The notes under the pieces are model-generated. The model did no database searches and was not told the DNA's origin. It was given only the letters and a program-made list of their open reading frames with translations. Shown here piece after piece: positions 48,570-56,757 of a stretch of DNA of 64,000 nt; the stretch's first letter is position 1, and each line of letters starts with the position of its first letter. A program made the position numbers and the translations under genes. The stretch is from Acidimicrobiaceae bacterium (lineage in GTDB: Bacteria > Actinomycetota > Acidimicrobiia > Acidimicrobiales > Aldehydirespiratoraceae). The stretch covers positions 1 to 64,000 of the forward strand of contig VXTM01000031.1 of the NCBI GenBank assembly GCA_009837445.1, given 5' to 3'.

Positions 48570-49838
48570 CTAGGCCTCCCCCTTGCGGTACGGCAGACCG
48601 TCGGCTCGAGGCATACGCAGCCGCTGGGAGAAGAACACCAGCACCACCAGCACGATCACGAACGGCAGGATCGAGATCCACCAGTCGGGCACGGTCGTCG
48701 ACAGGAAGTACCAGACGGCCGCACCGAGCCCGAGCCCGGCGGCCAGCCCCGCGTCGATGCGGCGCCTGCGGTTCAGCGCCCACGCCAGCACGGCCAGCAG
48801 GGCGATGGTGTTCACCAGCAGCAGGGCGTGCGACGCCGAGCCGTCCAGGTCCCGCAGCCCCACGCCAAAGGGGTAGCCGAACAGCAGGGCTCCGGCCATG
48901 ATCCCGCCCGGACGCCAGTTCCCGAATATGAGCGCGGCCAGGCCGATGAATCCCCGGCCGTTGGTCTGACCCTCGAGGTAGATGCCCGACAGCTCCGGAC
49001 TGGCGATGAACGCCCCGCCCAGACCGGCCAGCGCCCCGCTGATCACCACGCCGAAGTACTTGTAGAGGTAGATGTTGATGCCCTGGGTCTCGCCGCCGGT
49101 GGGGTGCTCGCCGCAGATGCGCAGTCGCAGCCCGAACCGGGTCCGCCACATCAACCAGGCACTGAACGGGACCAGCGCGAAGGCGATCATGGTGGCCAGC
49201 GAGAGCTGGGCCACCAGGCCCCGGGCCAGCCCGGTGAGGTCGGACACGAAGAACCAGTCCTTGCGGGTGAACCAGCCGAGAATGTCGGGCGTGTCCCAGC
49301 CGAACAGGTCGCCGCCGGCCAGGAACGGGAAGGTGAACCGGCCGACGCCGGGGGTGCGGGGCGACTGCGTGATCGAGCCGCCGTCGTAGCCGGTGAGTAT
49401 CTCCGATGACAGGAACCGGGCAACGCCCGGCGCGGTGACGTTGATGGCCACGCCCGAGATGATGTGGTCGACGCCGAACGACACGGTGGCGATGGCGTGG
49501 ATCAGGCCCCCGATGGCGCCGCCGCCCATCCCGATCAGCAGCCCGGCCCAGCCCCCGTAGTTGATGGCGCCCCAGGCGCCGAACCAGGTGCCCAGTATCA
49601 ACATCCCCTCCAGGCCGATGTTGACCACCCCGGCTCGTTCCGAGAACAGCCCGCCGAGCCCGGCCAGCATGATGGGCACCGCCCAGCGCAGCATGGCCTG
49701 CGACGAGGTGACCGCCGTGAGCCGCTGGGTGTCGTCGAAGCCCTGCACGACAGTGAGGACGAGCACGCCCACCGCGGCGTAGACCATCCATCGGGCCCAA
49801 GTGGGCAGCCGCCCGAGTATCGCCGCCACCGCCATCAT
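48570..49838 (-). CDS. BMP-type (nucleoside) ABC transporter permease 2
   Basis: A 422-residue branched-chain/ribose-type permease with about ten helices. FSERAGVVNIGLEGMLILG, SFGVDHIISGVAIN and GRGFIGLAALIFGNWRP mark the YufQ/NupQ class. It pairs with the permease just upstream, whose 3' end it overlaps by 4 nt. It should move nucleosides or related solutes delivered by the BMP lipoprotein. Confidence 0.9.
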   Translation of the reverse strand: MMAVAAILGRLPTWARWMVYAAVGVLVLTVVQGFDDTQRLTAVTSSQAMLRWAVPIMLAGLGGLFSERAGVVNIGLEGMLILGTWFGAWGAINYGGWAGLLIGMGGGAIGGLIHAIATVSFGVDHIISGVAINVTAPGVARFLSSEILTGYDGGSITQSPRTPGVGRFTFPFLAGGDLFGWDTPDILGWFTRKDWFFVSDLTGLARGLVAQLSLATMIAFALVPFSAWLMWRTRFGLRLRICGEHPTGGETQGINIYLYKYFGVVISGALAGLGGAFIASPELSGIYLEGQTNGRGFIGLAALIFGNWRPGGIMAGALLFGYPFGVGLRDLDGSASHALLLVNTIALLAVLAWALNRRRRIDAGLAAGLGLGAAVWYFLSTTVPDWWISILPFVIVLVVLVFFSQRLRMPRADGLPYRKGEA

Positions 49839-50965
49839 GGCGTGGCCGCTGGACTGGTTGCCATCGCCGCGGCCGCGGCTGCGGCCTCCTCGCGCTCACG
49901 GATCCGGCGCACGACCTCGTAGGCGATGACCGCGGTGAGGATGATGACGCCCTTCATGATCTCGACGATCTCGCGAGACGCGGCCCCCGAGATCTGCAGG
50001 ATCCCCGAGGAGACGTCCAGGAATCCGAAGATCAGGGCGGCCACGGCCACTCCCGCCGGATGGTTGCGCCCGAGAAGAGCCACCGCGATCCCGGTGAATC
50101 CGAGAAGGCTTATGGGGTTCGACGGGTAGTAGCCCGTGTCCATCAGCTCGGTCATGCCGACCAGTCCGGCCACCATCCCCGAGAGGGTCATGGCGATCAC
50201 CACCATGCGCTTGGGCGACACCCCTCCCACATGGGATGCGGTCGGGTTGGCGCCGCTCGACCGCAGGTCGAAGCCGAACACCGTCCGGTTCAGGATCACG
50301 TGGTAGACGACCCCGACCACCAACGCGACGACCATCATGCCGGTCAGCTTCTTGCCCAGGCCGATCTCGCGGGTGAAGACCTCCAGCCAGGAGTTGATGT
50401 CGGGCAGCAGGCCGCTCTCCGCGATGGGCTCGGTGCCGACCCGGCCGCCGGTCGCCGATATCTCGCCCCCCGCCTGCCATTCCACGATCCACCACGCGGC
50501 CAGACCGGAGATGACCACCGCGTTGAGCATGATGGTGGAGATCACCTCGTTCACCCCGCGTGTGACCTTCAGCACTCCGGCCGCGCCCGAGAACGCTCCG
50601 CCCACCGCCATGGCGATCACCAGGATGAACGCGACGTGCAGCACCGACGGCAGCTCGACCTGGGCGCCTAGGTGGGCGGCGACGATGAAGGCCAGCAGGT
50701 ACTGGCCCTCCACGCCGATGTTGAACAGGTTCATGCGGAAGCCGATAGCGGCAGCCACGCCGGACAGGTACAGGGGCGTGGCCCGGTTCAGGATGTCCAC
50801 CTGGGTTTCGAGCTTGCTGGCGTGCTGGAGCATGTCCGCGTAGGCGGCCAGCGGATTGCTGCCCGAGATCAGCAGGACGATCGAGGAGAGCACCACCGCG
50901 ATCACCACCGCCGCTATGGGCGCCGCCGACGCCAGCATCAGCCGGTGGGTGAGGCGCTCGGTCAC
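49835..50965 (-). CDS. BMP-type (nucleoside) ABC transporter permease 1
   Basis: A 376-residue permease of the YufP/NupP class (GFRMNLFNIGVEGQYLLA, GVNEVISTIMLNAVV, GFTGIAVALLGRNHPAGV). I start at GTG 50965. The frame continues upstream to 51025, but those 20 residues are encoded by the dispersed repeat (copy C) and are not family-like. It is preceded by the ATPase gene. Confidence 0.9.
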   Translation of the reverse strand: MTERLTHRLMLASAAPIAAVVIAVVLSSIVLLISGSNPLAAYADMLQHASKLETQVDILNRATPLYLSGVAAAIGFRMNLFNIGVEGQYLLAFIVAAHLGAQVELPSVLHVAFILVIAMAVGGAFSGAAGVLKVTRGVNEVISTIMLNAVVISGLAAWWIVEWQAGGEISATGGRVGTEPIAESGLLPDINSWLEVFTREIGLGKKLTGMMVVALVVGVVYHVILNRTVFGFDLRSSGANPTASHVGGVSPKRMVVIAMTLSGMVAGLVGMTELMDTGYYPSNPISLLGFTGIAVALLGRNHPAGVAVAALIFGFLDVSSGILQISGAASREIVEIMKGVIILTAVIAYEVVRRIREREEAAAAAAAMATSPAATP

Positions 50966-50982
50966 GCTGTTCCGGCCTCCGA

Positions 50983-51083
50983 TCTCCCGCTCTTGTTCGC
51001 TCCGCTCACGGGCCGCTCGGGCCACGGCCTCGCTGAGCGACTTGCCGCGATCTTCACGAGCTTCCGCCTGTTCGCTCGGCCTC
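50983..51083 (+). repeat. dispersed repeat, variant copy C
   Basis: It begins TCTCCCGCTCTTGTTCGCTC and ends TTCGCTCGGCCTCTA. Both ends match copy A while the middle differs. It lies between the ATPase and permease 1 genes and codes the last ten or so residues of the ATPase (LEAERTGGSS). Confidence 0.8.
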
Positions 51084-52592
51084 TAGGGCAGCACCGGTCA
51101 TGTAGGCGCCGAGGTCACGGGGGGTGATGTCGTTGGGGTCGAGGCGCGCAACCAGGCGGCCCCGCAGCATCACCACGATGGTGTCCGACAATCCGATCAG
51201 TTCGTCGAGGTCGGCCGACACCAGCAGGGTGGCCAGGCCTCGTGAGCGGGCCTCGCGGATGTCGTCCCAGACCGCGGCCTGGGCCCCGACGTCGATCCCG
51301 CGGGTTGGATGGTTGGCGATGAGCACCGCGGGGTCGGCCACCATCTCCCGTCCCACGATCAGCTTCTGCTGGTTCCCGCCCGACAGGGCGTGGGCCGACA
51401 CCTCGATGTGGGGCGTGCGGACGTCGAAGTCCTCTTTGATCCGGTTGGCCCGTCCTCGCATGCCCAGGCGGCTCAGCCACGGGCCGCGGGAATACGGCTT
51501 CTCGGTCTGGTGGCCCAGAGCGGCGTTCTCCCAGAGGGTGAAACCCAGCAGCAGCCCGTCGCGGTGGCGGTCTTGAGGCACGTACCCGAGGCCCATCTCG
51601 CGCCGGTGCCGCACCGATACGTGGGTGATGTCGCGGCCCAGCAGCGTGATGACGCCCTGATCCGGGTCCTGTATCCCGATGATGGCGTTGACCAGCTCGG
51701 CCTGGCCATTGCCCTCGACCCCGGCGATGCCCACAATCTCGCCCCGGTGAACGCTCAGGGTCACGTCGTCAACCACGGCCCGGTCGCCCTCGCCGGCCAC
51801 CCTCAGACCTGAGAGCTCGAGCGCGACTTCCTCGGTCACCGTGGAAGCGCCCGCGTCGGGTACGGGCAACTCCGAACCGATCATCATCTCGGCCAGGTCG
51901 TGGGCGGTCACCTCGTCGGGCTTGACGGTGCCCACGGTACGGCCCTGGCGCAGCACGGTGATGGTGTCGGCGATCTCGAGGACCTCGTCGAGCTTGTGGT
52001 CGATGAACAGGATGGTGGCGCCGCTGGCCTTGAGTTCCCGGATGTTGCGGAACAGCTCGTCGACCTCCTGGGGGACCAGCACTGCGGTGGGCTCGTCCAG
52101 GATGAGGATCTTGGCCCCCCGGTAGAGGACCTTGATGATCTCCACTCGCTGCCGTTCACCGACCTCCAGGGTCTCCACCAGGTCGTCGGCGTTGATGTCG
52201 AGCCCGTAGGCCCGGCCCACCTCGTCGAGGTGCTCGCGTCCCGCCTGGAAGTCGATCCGGCCCAGCGACCGCATCGGCTCGGCGCCGAGGATCACGTTCT
52301 CGAGCACGGTGAGCTGATCGGCCAGCATGAAGTGCTGGTGGACCATCCCTATCCCCAGCTCGATGGCCTGAGCGGGTGAGTGCAGCTCCACCTCGTCGCC
52401 CTGGATCCTGATGGTGCCCGAGTCGGGGGGCTGCATGCCGTAGAGGATCTTCATCAGGGTCGACTTGCCGGCCCCGTTCTCTCCGCAGATGGCGTGGATC
52501 TCGCCCTCGGCCACCTCCAGGTGGATGTCGTCGTTGGCCACCACGCCCGGGAACCGCTTGGTGATGCCTGTCAGTTCAATGGCTGACGCCAC
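51054..52592 (-). CDS. BMP-type (nucleoside) ABC transporter ATPase, two cassettes
   Basis: A 512-residue fused double ATPase like RbsA/YufO. Cassette 1 has Walker A GENGAGKST (about 37-45), Q-loop MVHQHFML, signature LEVGERQRVEI and Walker B ILILDEPTAVL. Cassette 2 has the usual degenerate Walker A (GVEGNGQAEL) and a good signature LSGGNQQKLIVGREM. It powers the two permeases downstream. Its C-terminal tail lies in the dispersed repeat. Confidence 0.93.
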   Translation of the reverse strand: MASAIELTGITKRFPGVVANDDIHLEVAEGEIHAICGENGAGKSTLMKILYGMQPPDSGTIRIQGDEVELHSPAQAIELGIGMVHQHFMLADQLTVLENVILGAEPMRSLGRIDFQAGREHLDEVGRAYGLDINADDLVETLEVGERQRVEIIKVLYRGAKILILDEPTAVLVPQEVDELFRNIRELKASGATILFIDHKLDEVLEIADTITVLRQGRTVGTVKPDEVTAHDLAEMMIGSELPVPDAGASTVTEEVALELSGLRVAGEGDRAVVDDVTLSVHRGEIVGIAGVEGNGQAELVNAIIGIQDPDQGVITLLGRDITHVSVRHRREMGLGYVPQDRHRDGLLLGFTLWENAALGHQTEKPYSRGPWLSRLGMRGRANRIKEDFDVRTPHIEVSAHALSGGNQQKLIVGREMVADPAVLIANHPTRGIDVGAQAAVWDDIREARSRGLATLLVSADLDELIGLSDTIVVMLRGRLVARLDPNDITPRDLGAYMTGAALEAERTGGSS

Positions 52593-52615
52593 GCAGCCTC
52601 CCTCGGAAACGACGA

Positions 52616-52641
52616 CCGGGCCGGAGGTTAGTCCGGCCCGG
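52616..52641 (-). terminator. intercistronic hairpin between the BMP lipoprotein and ATPase genes
   Basis: CCGGGCCGGA (52616-52625), 6-nt loop, TCCGGCCCGG (52632-52641): a perfect 10-bp stem in the 111-bp gap after the BMP gene. Such hairpins often keep binding-protein mRNA more abundant than that of the membrane parts. No U tract is seen. Confidence 0.7.
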
Positions 52642-52703
52642 TGTCATCGTTGGATTTGTGCTCCGGAGTGGCCCAACGGATCGGGCCTACCGGCGCTCAG
52701 TGG

Positions 52704-53948
52704 CTAGGGCTCGGTAGGCACCGAGATCTCGCCCGACACGATCTGAGCCTTGAGGGCCTCGAGTTCGCCGGTGATGTCGTCCACGAACCCGCCCGAGGTG
52801 CTGTAGCCGACGCCGTCGACCGAGAGGTCGTAGGCAGTCGGCCCGGGCTGCATGGTGCCGTCGATCACGGACTTGATCATCTCGAAGATTGAGACGTCCA
52901 CCCGCTTCAGCATCGACGTCAGGATGTAATCCCGCACACCGGCGTCGGCGGTGTTGTACTGATCGGAGTCGACGCCGATGGCCCACACCTTGGACCCGGT
53001 GGCCTCGCTCTGCTCCAGGGCGGCCTGGAACAGGCCAGCGCCCGATCCGCCGGCCGCGTGGTACACGATGTCGGCCCCGTCCTCGTACATGGCCAGCGCG
53101 ATCTCCTTGGCCCGGTCCGGGGCGTTGAAGCCGTCGAAGTCGGGAGCCTCGGTGATGTAGTCGCCGATGATCTCGATGTCAGGGTTCACGGCCTGCGCGC
53201 CGGCGTTGAAGCCGGCCTCGAACCGCTCGATCAGGCCGCCGACGTTGGCCACGCCGCCGATGAAGCCGATCTTGCCGGTCTGGCTCTTGAGCGCGGCGGC
53301 TGCTCCCACTAGGAACGAGCCCTCGTGTTCGGCGAAGACCAGGCCGGCGATGTTCTCGCCGTAGGGGGCGACCGGATCAGCGCCGAAGTTGAGCATGGCC
53401 GAGTCGACCACGCCGAACATCGTGTCGGGGTTCTCCGCGCCGACCGCGGCCGCGTCACCCTCGAACAGGAACCCGACGCCGATGACGATGTCGTGGGCGT
53501 CAGCGGCGAGCTGGAGCAGTTCGCCCCGGTTGGAGCCGTCCGGCTCGGGCGAGGCCTCAGTGAAGGTGATGCCGAGCTCGGCGGCGGCCCGCTCGATGCC
53601 GGCGGCGGCGGAGTCGTTGAAGGACTGGTCGCCGCGGCCGCCGATGTCGAACACCAGACCGACCGAGATGTCAGTCATCTCGGGCATCGCGGCGTCGTCA
53701 GACTCTTCCTCGTGGTCGTGGTCGTCGTCGTCCTCGTGCGCGTGGTCGTCCTCGTGGTCGTGGTCGTCGTCGTCTTCATGTGCGTGGTCGTCGTCTTCGT
53801 CCGCGGCCGGTTCGGGCTCGGGTTCGGGCTCGGCGGCGGCCGGTTCGGGCTCGGCGACGGTCTCCGTTTCCTCGTCGTCGCCGCACGCCGAGGCGAGTAG
53901 GGCGAACGACAGCAGGATCGCAAGCAGCGCAAAGAGGCGCTTATGCAT
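52704..53948 (-). CDS. BMP family ABC transporter substrate-binding lipoprotein
   Basis: 414 residues. Lipobox Cys22 (LLASAC) is followed by an acidic Pro/Glu linker, then a striking His/Asp/Glu stretch (51-82) with eight His in DH/AH pairs. The BMP/PnrA fold starts near 93 (DISVGLVFDIGGRGDQSFNDSA) and includes HAAGGSGAGLF and WAIGVDSDQYNTADAGV. Relatives bind nucleosides. The His-rich linker is unusual for this family and could bind metal ions. A good Shine-Dalgarno (GGAGGAAGG) precedes the ATG. It is the first gene of the transporter operon. Confidence 0.92.
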   Translation of the reverse strand: MHKRLFALLAILLSFALLASACGDDEETETVAEPEPAAAEPEPEPEPAADEDDDHAHEDDDDHDHEDDHAHEDDDDHDHEEESDDAAMPEMTDISVGLVFDIGGRGDQSFNDSAAAGIERAAAELGITFTEASPEPDGSNRGELLQLAADAHDIVIGVGFLFEGDAAAVGAENPDTMFGVVDSAMLNFGADPVAPYGENIAGLVFAEHEGSFLVGAAAALKSQTGKIGFIGGVANVGGLIERFEAGFNAGAQAVNPDIEIIGDYITEAPDFDGFNAPDRAKEIALAMYEDGADIVYHAAGGSGAGLFQAALEQSEATGSKVWAIGVDSDQYNTADAGVRDYILTSMLKRVDVSIFEMIKSVIDGTMQPGPTAYDLSVDGVGYSTSGGFVDDITGELEALKAQIVSGEISVPTEP

Positions 53949-53968
53949 GGGCCTTCCTCCAGGGTCGA

Positions 53969-53982
53969 TAGGCAGTTGCCTA
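53969..53982 (-). promoter_or_regulatory. palindrome before the BMP gene
   Basis: TAGGCAGTTGCCTA (6-bp arms around GT), 20 nt upstream of the BMP start codon and before its Shine-Dalgarno. It may be an operator or a small leader hairpin. Confidence 0.4.
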
Positions 53983-54004
53983 GCGGATGCTAGCCCGCTG
54001 CGGC

Positions 54005-55021
54005 TCAGTTCCGCGAACGGTTACCGGTCCATTCCAGCAGGGCATCCGCGGGCCACGTGTTGATGATGTTGTCGACCGGAACGTCGCAGCGCACGGCCTT
54101 GTCGGCTCCGTAGGGCTGCCACTCGAGTTGCCCGGTGGCGTGGGCGTCGGTGTCGACTGACACCTTGCAGCCCCACTGCACCGCCAGCGCCAGCAGTTCC
54201 TCCGGCGGATCCTGGCGTTCGGGGCGGCAGTTGATCTCCACCGCCTTGTCGAACTGGGCGCAGGCTGCGAAAACGATCTCGGCGTCGAACGTCGACGGGG
54301 GACGGCCCCCGCCCACGACCTTGCGGTTGGTGCAGTGGCCGAGGATGTCGGTGTTGGGGTTGGCGATGGCGGCCACCATCCGGGGAGTCATCTCGGCCGA
54401 CGGCATCCGCAGCTTCGAATGTACCGAGGCCACCACCACGTCCAGTTCGGCCAGCAGGTCGTCCGACAGGTCCAGCGAGCCGTCCTCCAGGATGTCGACC
54501 TCCATCCCGGTCAGGATCCTGAACGGCGCCATCTCGACGTTGAGCCGTGAGATCTCCTCCATCTGGCGGCGCAGCCGGTCCTCGTCGAGACCGTGGGCCA
54601 CCGTAAGGCGGGCCGAGTGATCGGTGATCACCACCCACTCGTGTCCCAGCGCCGCGGCCGTCTCGGCCATGGCCCGCAGCGGGGCACCGCCGTCGGACCA
54701 GTCCGTATGGCAGTGGCAGTCGCCGCGCAGGCGCTCGAGCACTGGCCCTCCCGCGCCGACCGGCACCCGGCTGCGCTGCTCGAGTTCGGCCAAGTACCCG
54801 TCGTCGGTACCGGCGAGCGCCTCGGTGATGACCCGTGCTGTGCTGGGCCCTACGCCGTCGATGTCGGTGAGAGTGCCTGCGGCGGCTCGCTCGGAGAGTT
54901 CGGCGTCGCCGAGTTCATCGGCCACTGCCAGAGCCCGCTGGAAGGCTCGCACCTTGGGACCGGGAGCCAGCTCTCGGTCGAGGTAGTGAATGGCTAGCGA
55001 CAGCGCTACCGAGGGTCGCAC
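54005..55021 (-). CDS. PHP-domain phosphoesterase with HhH motif (PolX C-terminal-like)
   Basis: 338 residues. A helix-hairpin-helix (about 50-69, TLTDIDGVGPSTARVITEAL) precedes a PHP domain whose metal motifs start DCHCHTDWSDGG (101-112). ITDHSARL, GMEVDIL, SVHSKL, EINCRPER and SVDTDAHATGQL complete it. It resembles the C-terminal half of bacterial family X polymerases without the polymerase domain. The product may be a DNA 3'-phosphatase or exonuclease, but the substrate is unproven. It lies between the DCC protein and the BMP gene on the same strand. Confidence 0.85.
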   Translation of the reverse strand: MRPSVALSLAIHYLDRELAPGPKVRAFQRALAVADELGDAELSERAAAGTLTDIDGVGPSTARVITEALAGTDDGYLAELEQRSRVPVGAGGPVLERLRGDCHCHTDWSDGGAPLRAMAETAAALGHEWVVITDHSARLTVAHGLDEDRLRRQMEEISRLNVEMAPFRILTGMEVDILEDGSLDLSDDLLAELDVVVASVHSKLRMPSAEMTPRMVAAIANPNTDILGHCTNRKVVGGGRPPSTFDAEIVFAACAQFDKAVEINCRPERQDPPEELLALAVQWGCKVSVDTDAHATGQLEWQPYGADKAVRCDVPVDNIINTWPADALLEWTGNRSRN

Positions 55022-55055
55022 GGCTTCGAAGCTACCCGCTGGCAGCCTCTTGCTC

Positions 55056-55421
55056 TCATGAGTCGCCGGCTGGGACTCCTGGCAGGCGATGGCGGTTGGC
55101 GGCCACCAGCGCGTAGACGGGCCGGGCCAGCCAGCACAGAGGCGGGTGCACGATCAGGTGCCCGATGACTCGCCAGGCTCCGCCCACGGCAACCAGGGAC
55201 CGGCCGATGGCCTCGGCGCCTCGGCTGCGCCGCGATCGCGGGCCCCGGTTGTCCACCCACCACACCGCGGCCGCCACATCCGCTCGGGACAGCGCCAGCT
55301 CTTCCAGCTCAAGCGACTGCCACGGTTCCACCCGGGCGTCGGGGGGCAGGCGGGCCCCGATCCAGCGGGCCGAGCGCACGCAGAAGCCGCATTCGCCGTC
55401 GTACACCAGCAGCACCCGCAC
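55056..55421 (-). CDS. DCC family (DUF393) thiol-disulfide oxidoreductase-like protein
   Basis: 121 residues from GTG 55421. The family motif DGECGFC gives Cys11 and Cys14, and RVEPWQSLELEELAL, VDNRGPRSRRSRGAEAIGRSL and ARPVYALVAANRHRL follow the usual DCC plan. Activity is inferred from the CxxC motif only. It is divergent from the bL37 gene with 52 bp between. Confidence 0.87.
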   Translation of the reverse strand: MRVLLVYDGECGFCVRSARWIGARLPPDARVEPWQSLELEELALSRADVAAAVWWVDNRGPRSRRSRGAEAIGRSLVAVGGAWRVIGHLIVHPPLCWLARPVYALVAANRHRLPGVPAGDS

Positions 55422-55459
55422 AGTGTGCCGTCCCGAGCGGGTTCGGCATCCCGAGCCGG

Positions 55460-55465
55460 TAGCGT
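55460..55465 (+). promoter_or_regulatory. -10-like TAGCGT, 8 nt before the bL37 ATG
   Basis: TAGCGT, 8 nt, then ATG 55474. Leaderless layout, identical in hexamer and spacing to ftsK. Confidence 0.52.
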
Positions 55466-55473
55466 TGGGAGCC

Positions 55474-55563
55474 ATGTCCAAGCGCACCAGCAAGCGCCGG
55501 GCCAAGGCCCGCCGTTCGAAGGCGAACCACGGCCGCAAGCCCAACGCAGGCCGCAACAGCTGA
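55474..55563 (+). CDS. ribosomal protein bL37-like microprotein (29 residues)
   Basis: The 29-codon frame starts MSKRTSKRRAKARRSK and ends with ANHGRKPNAGRNS. Actinobacterial bL37, a tiny large-subunit protein, is a lysine/arginine-rich peptide of 24 or so residues ending in an ANHGKRPN-type motif, which matches here with K and R swapped. The TAGCGT-8 nt-ATG promoter layout supports independent expression. ychF starts 28 bp later. The five-residue C-terminal extension is unusual. Confidence 0.8.
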   Translation: MSKRTSKRRAKARRSKANHGRKPNAGRNS

Positions 55564-55591
55564 TCTGACTCCCGGTCGACGACTGTCGGCT

Positions 55592-56683
55592 GTGCAACAC
55601 GGAGCCCCCTTGGAACGGTTTGGATTCGTCGGGCTTCCCAACTCTGGGAAGACTTCATTGCACAACGCCTTGGCCGGCGGCGACGCGGTGGCGGCCCGAC
55701 ACGCGTTCTCGACTAGGTCCGCCACGGTGGGCGTGGCCAAGGTGCCCGACGGCCGGCTGCCGCGGCTGGCTGAGATGAGTTCCAGCCGCCGCACCGTTCA
55801 TGCATCGGTGCAGTTCACCGACATCGGCGGCCTGGTGTCGGGCTCGAGCCGGGGCGAGGGCCTGGGCAACGCCTTCCTGGGCCACGTCCGCGACACCGAC
55901 GCCATCGTGTACGTGCTGCGTGCCTTCGCAGATCCCGATGTGCCCGGCGACGACGACCCGCTCGACAGCCTGCGCGTGCTCGAGACCGAGTTGGCCCTCG
56001 CCGACCTCGACAGCGCCACCCGCCAGCTCGGCAAGCTTGCCCGGGCCCTGAAGGGAGACCCGTCGCTGCGGGCCTCGCACGACCTGCTGGCTCGGGCCGT
56101 CGCAACCCTGGAGGACGGCCTGCCGCTGTACCGGTCCGGCCTCGACGACTCGGAGCGGACCGGCCTGCGCCCGTTCTTCATGCTCACCAACAAGCCCGTG
56201 CTCGCGGTGGTGAACATCGGGGAGGATCGCATCGCCGACGCGGAGGAGTTGGCTTCGCCGGTGCGAGAAGAACTGGGCGACGCTGAGGTGGTGCCGCTGT
56301 GCGTGCAGTTGGAGGCGGAGGCCGCGCAACTCGACGAGGTGGAGAGGCCGGAGGTGCTGGCGGCCCTCGGCCTCGGCAGCGGCGCTCTCGACCGGTTCCT
56401 GGCGAGCGCCTACCACCTGCTGGGATTGAGGACCTTCCTGACTACCGGGCCCAAGGAGAGCCGGGCCTGGACCTTCCGGGCGGGCGCCTCGGCGGTCGAG
56501 TGCGCGGGAGCGGTCCACTCCGACATCCAGCGAGGTTTCATCCGGGCCGACACCATCGCCTACGACGACCTGCTGGATGCCGGCTCGTGGGTCGCGGCCC
56601 AGAGGCAGGGTCGGGTCCGCTCCGAGGGCAAGGACTACCTGATGGCCGACGGCGATGTCGTCGAGTTCAGGTTCAACGTCTGA
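55592..56683 (+). CDS. ychF: Obg-family GTPase/ATPase YchF (OLA1-like)
   Basis: 363 residues from GTG 55592. The P-loop is GLPNSGKT (14-21), slightly different from the usual GLPNVGKS. Switch region GLVSGSSRGEGLGNAFLGHVRDTDAI, NKP in place of the canonical NKxD, a coiled-coil insert and a C-terminal TGS domain (FIRADTIAYDDLLDAGSW) define YchF. Relatives prefer ATP and associate with ribosomes. It stands just after bL37. Confidence 0.93.
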   Translation: MQHGAPLERFGFVGLPNSGKTSLHNALAGGDAVAARHAFSTRSATVGVAKVPDGRLPRLAEMSSSRRTVHASVQFTDIGGLVSGSSRGEGLGNAFLGHVRDTDAIVYVLRAFADPDVPGDDDPLDSLRVLETELALADLDSATRQLGKLARALKGDPSLRASHDLLARAVATLEDGLPLYRSGLDDSERTGLRPFFMLTNKPVLAVVNIGEDRIADAEELASPVREELGDAEVVPLCVQLEAEAAQLDEVERPEVLAALGLGSGALDRFLASAYHLLGLRTFLTTGPKESRAWTFRAGASAVECAGAVHSDIQRGFIRADTIAYDDLLDAGSWVAAQRQGRVRSEGKDYLMADGDVVEFRFNV

Positions 56684-56742
56684 GAGCAAGCGGCTGATCA
56701 GTGGCCGAAACAGAGCTATTGCGGCGTTCCAGCGGGGGCCGC

Positions 56743-56748
56743 TAGGCT
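56743..56748 (+). promoter_or_regulatory. -10-like TAGGCT, 9 nt before the ATG
   Basis: TAGGCT, 9 nt, then ATG 56758 of the desaturase. No clear Shine-Dalgarno is seen. Confidence 0.42.
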
Positions 56749-56757
56749 TCCTCCGGC

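Noticed and set aside
50966-51025. N-terminal extension of ABC permease 1 to 51025
   Set aside because: Those residues come from the dispersed repeat. GTG 50965 gives the family N-terminus.
53325-53900. Forward-strand valine-rich frame
   Set aside because: It is the complement of the His/Asp-rich BMP linker. The BMP gene has signal peptide, family domain and Shine-Dalgarno.
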